From positions 8,416,348 to 8,480,347 of the forward strand of contig NC_079974.1 in NCBI RefSeq assembly GCF_029852145.1: a DNA stretch of 64,000 bases. The letters are read 5' to 3'. The notes beneath the pieces are model-generated. The model saw nothing but the letters and a program-made list of their open reading frames with translations, did no database searches and was not told where the DNA came from. Position numbers and translations under genes: made by a program. Position 1 is the stretch's first letter, and each line of letters opens with the position of its first letter. Positions 56,143 to 64,000 of this stretch are shown here, piece by piece. Source of the stretch: Microplitis mediator (taxonomy: Eukaryota > Arthropoda > Insecta > Hymenoptera > Braconidae).

Positions 56143-58022
56143 ATATGGGTCATTCCACCAAATAAAATTATTTTTACGGGGTGACCCTCGTCGATTTGGT
56201 TCAAACTTTGTGGAGTCGTTCTATATATTAAAAAAAAAATTCTCTGAAAATTTGAGCCTTTTATATGCAGCTGTTTCAAAGTTATGATTTTTTGAATTTT
56301 TTAAAAATATTCGTTTTTAACTTTTTCATTAATTTTTTTGAAGGACAAAATTTTTTTTTAAAAATGAGCACATAACAGTTTTTCGTAGGAAAAATTCTCA
56401 GCTTTCCAATAAAAATATCTATTTTTCATTTTATGTTACAAAAAACCTTTTAAAATTCGATTAAAGACGAAAAAACGATTTTTATGACTGTGCGGCGCTT
56501 GATACATCTAATTTGATATTTTTTTCTGAAAGCTGAGACTTTTTCCCACAAAATATGTGATTTTCACGATGTGCATATTTTTTGTTTGAATAAAATTAAA
56601 TAAAATATAAACTCTCTATGATTAAGAAACGTTAATTCTTATTTTTTTTTGAGGATGTTGATACATTTTTACCACATATATATCCTAAGCTATCAACAAT
56701 AAGTGAGATAGGTTGCACTGCTTGTGTTTCTTTCACCGTTTATGACTCAAAGTATTGTACGTCCAAAACATTTATTTTCTAAAAAAAGTTATCATTCCCT
56801 GATTAAACCAAACGATTGGAAACGGTTTGTAATGTTAAACGCCCATAAAAAGGGTGATTCAAAAGTATTCAAAGTATTCAAAAGCCTTAAAAAGTATTTA
56901 AAATTTTTTTCCCAATCGTTTTAAGTCGTTTCTTTTAATAAGGGATGGTTATAACAGTGAAATCAACGCTGGTAAAATTTTAAATAGCCCGGATGTATAA
57001 ATTTTGCGGTGTGAGGATATGTTTTCGGGTATGTATCTGCAGTAAAGCTCTAAAAACAAAAATTATAAAACTGTTTTTCATGATACCAGCGTCAATGGTT
57101 CAAGTCTAGGAATTAGTAATTTGAACTTTGATTCTTGTGTTTTATTCAATAGTGATTTCAGACTATTGATGTCATCTGCGTTAATGACAGTTCTGACTTT
57201 GTAATCAAGTTTTATAAAAATTTGTGTGCATAATAAATAGTATTTATGGTTTCTGTTTAACTATAAATTGCAAAGCATAAGTTAGGCGTACACTAATGGT
57301 TGATCGCACCATTGGGTTTAATATAACTTGATTCTAACTGGCTGCTGACACTGATAATAATTTTCAATGCAGGTAATCATGAAAAAAATAGTGTGTAACA
57401 CTAGATGAAACACGACTTCGGATTGCAGTTATTGTCAGCTTTTGCCTACGGCACGGGCAGCCTACTTTACTTTCTTCGGACATCGTTTTGTTTCATCTCT
57501 TGCCATACAATGAACTATTACAGTTTGTTAAAACTATAAAATCAATGACTTGTATTTAAATAATTATTGATTTTGTTCAAACAAAAAATATGCACATCGT
57601 GAAAATCACATATTTTGTGGGAAAAAGTCTCAGCTTTCAGAAAAAAATATCAAATTAGATGTATCAAGCGCCGCACAGTCATAAAAATCGTTTTTTCGTC
57701 TTTAATCGAATTTTGAAAGGTCTTTTGTAACATAAAATGAAAAACAGATATTTTTATTGGAAAGCTGAGAATTTTTCCTACGAAAAACTGTTATGTGCTC
57801 ATTTTTAAAAAAAAATTTTGTCCTTCAAAAAAATTAATGAAAAAGTTGAAAACAAATATTTTTAAAAAATTCAAAGGTCATAACTTTGAAACAGCTGCAT
57901 ATAAAAGGCTCAAATTTTCGGAGAATTTTTTTTTTAATATACATAACGACTCCACAAAATTTGAACCAAATCGACGAGGGTCGCCCCGTAAAAATAATTT
58001 TATTTGGTGGAATGACTCATAT
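56143..58022. mobile_element. Foldback element with GGGTCATTCCACC ends
   Basis: The arms 56143-56600 and 57575-58022 are inverted copies at high identity (GGGTCATTCCACCAAATAAA and inverse; ATGCACATCGTGAAAATCAC and inverse). The spacer of about 970 bp has no terminal repeats of its own and no recognisable gene. ATAT at both edges may be the target duplication. A different family from the TAGGGTG foldbacks. Confidence 0.85.
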
Positions 58023-58478
58023 TTTAATATCGAATATTAAAACACCCCACGATATATAACTTGAAATATATTCAAGATAAAATTTATTGCAGGTTAATCA
58101 CGTGCTAAAATGGCAAACAGGTAATGACTAAAATAGTTTATATCATAAAATTAGTTATAAATTTGAAATAAATTAAAAATAAAATAAAATAAATTTAGAT
58201 TTTTAAAATTAAAAAAAAAAAAAAAAAATTTTTTATATACTGAATAAAATAAAAAATGGTTAATCCATAAAACGTGATCGCGTATAATAATATATATATA
58301 TATTGAAAGTTAACAGGTGTAACATGCGTCAAGGACGGTAGATTTTGGTCAGAGCATAATCAATAGCTCAAACTTTGGATATCATCCTATTATAATTTAC
58401 ATTTTTATTTTTTTTCCATATTTGTTGGTAGGTTTTTTAATTTTTTAGATTTATTTTTCGGTTTATTCTTGAAACAAA
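58023..58478 (+). other. Leader directly before gag
   Basis: AT-rich, noncoding. The gag frame becomes open near 58479 without an obvious ATG at that point. Confidence 0.5.
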
Positions 58479-60452
58479 GTGATAAGAACGTTAAAAAACG
58501 TGAAGAATTTGGAAGGAGAAGTGAAGACGTTGAATGAAATAGTCCGAAAATTAAAAGAAGAGGTCGAAAACAACAGAAGCGAAGGAATGGACCAGAGAAA
58601 TATTCATGCTGACAGACGATCAACAATGTCAATCCAGTCAATCGACGGGGGACCAATCAAAAAAACATTTTCAGTAATGACCGAAAATAAATCTGTATTA
58701 AAACCATATAAGATAATAAGACCAGACCAAGACCAATGGCAACCAGCGGAAAATCACGACTTCATATAAGGATTTGAAGATGAAAATGTAATAATTCACG
58801 ACCATCCTAAAGACAGTGACACAATGTCAACGAGGGATGACAATATCACGTTCCTAACAAAAGAGGAATAAATCTGGAGACTTGACAAGTTAAAAACGCA
58901 AGTATTTATGGAAAATATCGAAAAAACAGAAGAACTACAAGCAAAAGAAGCAGAGTGGATCGAGTCAACAGCTAATTTGATCCGTTGGGGAAAAAGTAAA
59001 GTACAAAACGAAAAAGATGCAGCAACACGCATTGAATTGATCGAGTCACTACCACATATAACTGCCAAATACCAGATAAGTTCCCTGGAAAGAGAACTAG
59101 GATTAAGAAGAGGAGACAACGGACAGTGGCAGAACTCGATAGTAAATTACATTGCCAATAATATACAGTTATGGGACGATACAACGGAATTGGACGGAAT
59201 ACAAAATTCAACAAAAATATTCCATAAACAACAGAATGATATGAGGTCACGCGTGCAAGAGAACGTGCGAACGAATAATTATGATACACACGCGAGACAC
59301 CAGCAAACACAACAACAGTGTTGCAGGCCTGAATATCAAAGCCAACAACAGTACTACAGGCCGGAATATCAAAGCCAATACCAGACCTACAGGCCAGAGT
59401 ATCAAAGCCAATATCAGAACTACCCAGCATACCCAAACTCGGCAACCATGTCTCAGAGTTGTAGAGACAACTCGATGAAGAAAATAACGGAAAAAATTCA
59501 TCTGATGGAAACACTAATTAGGGTAAAAGGTTTAAAATTCACAAAATCCTCACAACCAAACCAATGGATTAAAAAATTAACAGATGTCTGCATGGAACAA
59601 AAATTCGATTTTGAAGACAGATTGGAATTATTAAAAATTGCCGTAAACGAAGAGGAATGAATCACTCAAAATTGTGACTTACGGTCAAGCTGGGAAGAAG
59701 TAGAAAGATCATTCAAAGTAACATTCTGCAAGACAATGAAAGATACTGATGTGTTAAAAGAACTGTTCAATACATATCAGAAAAGAAATGAGGACACCTA
59801 AGAATTCATCAGAAATATGAGAACTCGATTCAAAGGATTAGATAAACCACTAGGCCTTGAAGGAGAAATAGACATATTGATACCAAAACTAACGGCGGAA
59901 ATGCAAAATGAATTAAATACAATGCCGCGAATTATGTCTTATACGCAGCTAGCAGAAGCAATAGCAATAGCAGAAAGAAGGCTAGCAGATAAAAAAAGGT
60001 CCACACATATTAACAGGTCGACGATAAGAAGAGTACAGAACACCAGAGATTCAGTAGCACAAACTGACACAGATTCACAGTCTGACAACGAGAGAAGAAT
60101 ACAACGCCTTCTCAGGAAAAAAAGACATCTGAAAAAACCAGAAAGAAAAGAGTCTACTAGGCACAAGAAACAAGTCAACAGAAGCGACGAGAAAAAAGTT
60201 AACGTCGTCATGGATTATAAGAATAAAATTAAATACAGAGACAGATCTCAATCGAAGGATCGCAACAGAAGGTCTGGATCGAATACATCAGGATCATCGA
60301 CGAGAACGGTGGGAGGCACCTACATCTGCCTGAATTGCGGTGAGAAGGGAGGCCATCGGTCCAGAGATTGCAGAAACGAGAGAGTGAATATATGCGTTAA
60401 CTGTCTGAAAATAGGAGAGACAGTAAAAACTTGCAACTGTATAAAACACTAG
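58479..60452 (+). pseudogene. Gag of the second Gypsy element, one frame with four stops
   Basis: A single frame of about 657 codons, interrupted by stops at 58767, 58869, 59658 and 59799. The N-terminal part has a coiled-coil-like helix (LEGEVKTLNEIVRKLKEEV). A middle part carries about three copies of a 12-residue repeat YRPEYQSQ (59320-59430). A capsid-like domain follows (IHLMETLIRVKGLKF ... EFIRNMRTRFKGL). The end is a K/R/S-rich stretch and two zinc knuckles, both imperfect: CLNCGEKGGHRSRDC has one residue too many before H, and CVNCLKIGETVKTC lacks the histidine. RNA packaging would probably fail. Confidence 0.85.
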
Positions 60453-60460
60453 CAGTGTGA

Positions 60461-61415
60461 GTGCAACAAGTTCAGGAGGTTGCACTCATCTCACTCGTAA
60501 ACCCCGACGCACCAATTTGGAGGGGAGCGGATACATGCAGTCTCTACCCAAGTGGGGAAGAGACAGACGGCGATCAGCTATCAAGAGATTCGGACATAAG
60601 TGACGGCAGTAATTATAATATTGGTAACCAGTTTAAAAGTGCCAGCATGGGAAACTGTTTAGCAAAATTACTGTGGCGGCGATTACATCGTGCCAACACC
60701 CATAAGAGAACGAAAGGTACCTGTCGACCACTGCCGAAATCCCAACATCAGAAAACACACCTGATTGTTCTGTGTGACATGTTATCACGATATTTGGAGG
60801 TTCATCCAGTATCAGAACCTACAGGTTACAAAATCGTATTCTTTTTACGAGCTGTATTCAATCGATGGGGCTACCCAAGAGTTGTAGTTACCGATAACGA
60901 TACAGAATTTGTAAATATGACAGTTACCGAATATCTGCAGACCAACCAAATCATCTATGAACTGACTCCGACTTACCACCCGCAGGCCAATCCTGTGGAA
61001 AAAATGAACCGAAACTTAAAATCATCAATAAGAACTTTTCTTTCAGACAAACATTCCAAATGGGACCAAAATCTACCTGAATTTGTATGCTTATAATACA
61101 TCTGTTCACAGCTCGCTGACCGTCAGTCCAGCATATTTGAATTTTGGTCGGGACCCGAGGTATTTAGATCTCTATCAGGGAGGAAAAGTTCTCACTGAAT
61201 TGAACAATCGGGACAACCGCAGTACCGTGCTATCACTCATAGATGAACTACGACACTATATCGAGGCGTTTATGATAAAGGCTCAAAATCGCCAAGATGA
61301 GCAGGCACCATACCCAAATATTGAGATAGTATTACTATATAGTATTACTGATCTTAAGATCTCACGTAAGTCAAATCGGCAGAAAACCGGGTCGAACAAC
61401 GAGTCGGTTAGATAA
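60461..61415 (+). pseudogene. Pol remnant: integrase fragment joined to a short pol/gag scrap
   Basis: 60461-60640 is unrecognised. From about 60755 the chain is integrase core: LIVLCDMLSRYLEVHPV, then VVTDNDTEF (D at 60893) and NPVEKMN (E at 60998), again 35 codons apart. The segment with the first catalytic aspartate is missing, since homology begins just after it. A frameshift near 61083 leads to YAYNTSVHSSLTVSPAYLNFGRDPR, the integrase C-terminal part. Protease, RT and RNase H are wholly absent, so one deletion must have removed over 2 kb. Confidence 0.85.
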
Positions 61416-61497
61416 AATTTTAAAATTATTGTAAAAGTGTAACCAGAAAATGCTAATACTAGTACGTTGCACAGCCTAATGAGTTCTATTTTTCAGT

Positions 61498-62280
61498 ATC
61501 ATCTCTCTGAGCAGCATCCTATGGTCTACCGCCAAAGGAAAATCAGAAGACGAGACCAAACGACAATTACTGAGGACGCAGAGATTCTACGGTAAGATCG
61601 GAGATCGAAACTCATACTGGCTGAATCCAGCATTTGCAACACCAGCCGGATACTTGGGATTTGATATCCCAGTGTCAACCGAGATTACATCATTGTCTGG
61701 ATTTCATCGCAGACACAGTAACGTGCTTGTTTATCAAGAAAAGAATTCAGTATTGGCGGCACCAGAAACACCAGTTCAAGTACCAGTTACTTTGCCAAAA
61801 TTGCCAATACCATCATTATCCGTACAGTGTCAAATCGGAGTAGGTCAAGCATCTCAGCAACTTGACATCAACCTGAGACGTATTCTCACGAAACCAGAGT
61901 GGCAGGCCGCAGTAGACAAAATGGCCCAAGAGCTTGCACCGAAAGCAACAAGAACGATTGCTAAACAAACAATCGAAACCAGACTAGCACCCGTGCCAGA
62001 ACCAGGGTGTCGCAAGTGCAAAGAGAAGGGGCACTCCTTCGACAAGTGTCCGAATGATCTGCGAAGCGAATGTTACTGCACAAATTGTAGACGGCTTGGG
62101 CATACGAACAACACATGTCCATATCAAAATTGGTGTACTGATGGTTATAGAGCAATAAAAGGGTACTGTCATCATTGTTCCACGCAACATCCATTTGTGA
62201 ATGACCCCTGTCAAACATGTAGACAGCGTGTTAAATTGACAAAAGCAGCGCGGGGTGCATATTTCACATTGCCCCCGTAA
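61498..62280 (+). CDS. Third ORF with zinc knuckles, in place of env
   Basis: An acceptor-like TTTTTCAG ends at 61497, after which about 260 codons are open to TAA 62278. The N-terminal part is unrecognised (RFYGKIGDRNSYWLNPAFATPAG, P/V-rich middle, QLDINLRRILTKPEWQAAV). The C-terminal third has two perfect CX2CX4HX4C knuckles (CRKCKEKGHSFDKC, CTNCRRLGHTNNTC) and a Cys/His cluster (YCHHCSTQHPF ... CQTCRQRV). No signal peptide or transmembrane segment is present, so it is not an envelope protein. It is likely made from a spliced RNA and binds nucleic acid. It is intact although gag and pol are dead. Confidence 0.7.
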   Translation: MISLSSILWSTAKGKSEDETKRQLLRTQRFYGKIGDRNSYWLNPAFATPAGYLGFDIPVSTEITSLSGFHRRHSNVLVYQEKNSVLAAPETPVQVPVTLPKLPIPSLSVQCQIGVGQASQQLDINLRRILTKPEWQAAVDKMAQELAPKATRTIAKQTIETRLAPVPEPGCRKCKEKGHSFDKCPNDLRSECYCTNCRRLGHTNNTCPYQNWCTDGYRAIKGYCHHCSTQHPFVNDPCQTCRQRVKLTKAARGAYFTLPP

Positions 62281-62819
62281 TTACCGGAAGTGACGTCAGA
62301 ATTTATGTGAACCAGAAAGAAGACAAGGACTGCTCAACCAGAAAGTGTGATATAAACAATAGTGCTTTTATATATACCTGTTTTTTGTTTAATTATTATT
62401 TTTATTTTTCACTTTTAAAATTCTCATTCACATAAATGCAAATTCTCTATTATGACAAATGTGTTAGGCTAGAAAAGTTTATATTTTCTTGATTTAACCA
62501 TGTAATTTGATTGGACAATTAAGTCAGAAGTAATTATTATCAGCATTTGTACTTTTTAGTTTTCAATTACTATCGGTAATTTAAATTTTTTGTTCTATCT
62601 ACTACCAGAAAGGTACCTGAGTGTAGATTAGAAGACATTGATGAGTCCAAGCAAAACTGAGATAATGACTTAAAAATTTTTGATGTTTTTTATAGTATTT
62701 ATAATATATATTATTGTACTAGTGTATAAGAATACACAAGTATTATATTCTATTTTTTAACTGGAATAGCAGCTAGTGAATTGTAAGGCGGTATTTCAGA
62801 GTTTATGCCACTGAATGAA
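62281..62819 (+). other. 3' untranslated region of the second element
   Basis: AT-rich. No clear polypurine tract was seen next to the LTR, whose exact start is uncertain. Confidence 0.45.
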
Positions 62820-63640
62820 TGTATTACTATTGTATTGTATGAATGAGTATGCTATTGTCGGCGCTGTACACATTGGTTGACTTCAACCCTTGCTATCATC
62901 GAATGTCATTGATAATACCCCGGGTTAAAGTTGTGGTGGTACGAAGTTGGTTCTTGTGCCTCCGTACATACTCGCCTGAGGGTAATGTCACGTGGGACTA
63001 TGCGTCAGCATGTCTATAAAAGGGCGCGCAATCAATCATATTGAGCTTTTTCAAGTCTGCAGTGCTAGTAAACTCAACTTGTCATATTAGAGTTACTAGT
63101 GTAATTTAGCATTTAGTCTAAATTACCTCAGTTTGAACCGGTCACATTTAGTTGATTGCGCGAAGCTCCCGTACAGTTAGTTACGGTACCAGTATTTGTA
63201 ATTACATTTAGTTAATTACGGTACAAGCATATATTAGTGACTGTTAGTTAGCTACTATATGAACGGACAGTGGGTGATTGAAGTGGCGTTATTATAAGTT
63301 TTTCCTTTAATAAAATCTTATTCTAACAAACGATACCAGTACTGAGTGAATTTGTCTGCGTTATCCTGCCCACCTTATTCGATAAGTGTATTATAAGCTG
63401 CATACTGCTCCAACAACCAATCCAAGAGGGGTTTCCTGGAGGATCAAGCCACGTCCAAGGACATCAAGGACATCATTCACCGAATTCTTAGGCTAAGTAC
63501 TAGTTTTAGCTTAAATTGTAAGGTCAGTTCGGGTACAAATTAACAGACGAGTCTTTTGGATTGAGCTAGCGGGGCAAATTGACTCACGGAATCTTTACCC
63601 TAAATCCATAAGTACAGAGTTAACGATCCCCAACGTTACA
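62820..63640 (+). repeat. 3' LTR of the second element
   Basis: It matches 51748-52233 and, more distantly, 1-929. It has a TATA box (63015-63021) followed by GGGCGCGC, and an AATAAAATCTT signal near 63310. It ends AACGTTACA. The left border is approximate: similarity to the copy at the window start begins at least by about 62835. Confidence 0.85.
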
Positions 63641-64000
63641 ATCCTTTCAATTCATAAAATATAAATCGTTAAATACAAATATTTGCACGAAAATACTTAG
63701 ATAAGTTTACGACATTTTGGCGATTTATCAATTTTCAATAAATCGTAAATAATGTCAATTAAATTTATATCTCACACTGTATTTATTAGCCATTACAGAA
63801 AATTAACTCAAATGATGAGTAATTAATCGACCGAAAATCTTAATTACTACAAATCTGACAGATAATGGATCCAATTTTTTTTTCATGACTGACAATAATT
63901 AAACTACTGGCAACAGCACTTTGCATAGCGAGTGGGTTAGTTTAGTCATTATACGGGAAGCTCAACGAGTCGTAGGTGCACACGCACGAGCGCCAACGAG
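63641..64000. other. Right edge, no gene recognised
   Basis: AT-rich up to 63900, then a more GC-rich end (GTGCACACGCACGAGCGCC) that could be the start of a promoter or of another repeat cut by the window. Confidence 0.4.

Larger units (their letters stand above)
51748..63640 (+). mobile_element. Second Gypsy-type LTR element, decayed, with nested insertion
   Basis: A truncated 5' LTR (51748-52233) and a longer 3' LTR (from about 62820 to 63640) agree over 486 bp and enclose a primer site, a very long leader, gag with four stops, an integrase fragment and a third ORF. Protease, RT and RNase H are deleted. A foldback element of 1.9 kb lies in the leader. Because the left LTR is cut inside, no target duplication can be read. 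Confidence 0.85.

Noticed and set aside
58972..59514. 180-codon minus-strand frame opposite the second gag
   Set aside because: Overlaps a frame with clear gag features; the repeats in it mirror YRPEYQSQ repeats.
61961..62218. Minus-strand frames opposite the zinc-knuckle ORF
   Set aside because: The plus strand has perfect CCHC motifs; the opposite frames have no features.

Overview
The window is a repeat-choked stretch of an arthropod, almost certainly insect, nuclear genome. It is very AT-rich and intron-bearing, and the only recognisable host gene is a chitin synthase, read from the minus strand. The transposon mix (Ty3/Gypsy LTR elements, a Jockey-like LINE, tRNA-derived SINEs, a P-like element, hAT-like foldback MITEs) fits an insect. 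The repeat families suggest a parasitoid wasp such as a braconid, but that is a weak inference.

Layout. 1-929 is the end of an LTR that recurs near 52 kb and 63 kb. 1.1-6.8 kb holds foldback and tandem repeats and a dead Gypsy pol relic. 7.87-10.77 kb and 23.61-23.84 kb carry four adjoining chitin synthase exons whose splice phases agree. The 12.8 kb intron between the third-from-last and fourth-from-last of them contains a P-superfamily element (11116-18623, 8-bp target duplication GCTTGCCG). That element has itself taken in a MITE, a LINE, two SINEs and a foldback element. 24-36 kb is AT-rich sequence with foldbacks, a solo LTR and a near-perfect 2 kb palindrome.

36687-50657 is a Gypsy-type LTR retrotransposon with a complete structure: LTRs, 4-bp target duplication, primer site, gag, a textbook A_AAA_AAC -1 frameshift site, pol, a third ORF and a polypurine tract. 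Its pol is dead. An 8-bp-TSD foldback MITE has landed just after the RT catalytic YLDD, and there are one frameshift and several stops. Its third ORF is the most striking thing in the window. It carries, in frame, about 200 residues that resemble the region after the helicase core of the spindle-E/TDRD9 DExH helicase, a piRNA-pathway protein used to silence transposons.

51748-63640 is a second, decayed Gypsy element. It has a truncated 5' LTR, gag in one frame broken by four stops, most of pol deleted, an integrase fragment, and a zinc-knuckle third ORF behind a splice acceptor in the place where env would be expected. A 1.9 kb foldback element sits in its leader. No rRNA, intact tRNA or CRISPR was found. 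Coordinates of degenerate repeats are approximate; element boundaries are exact only where a target duplication or paired LTR defines them.
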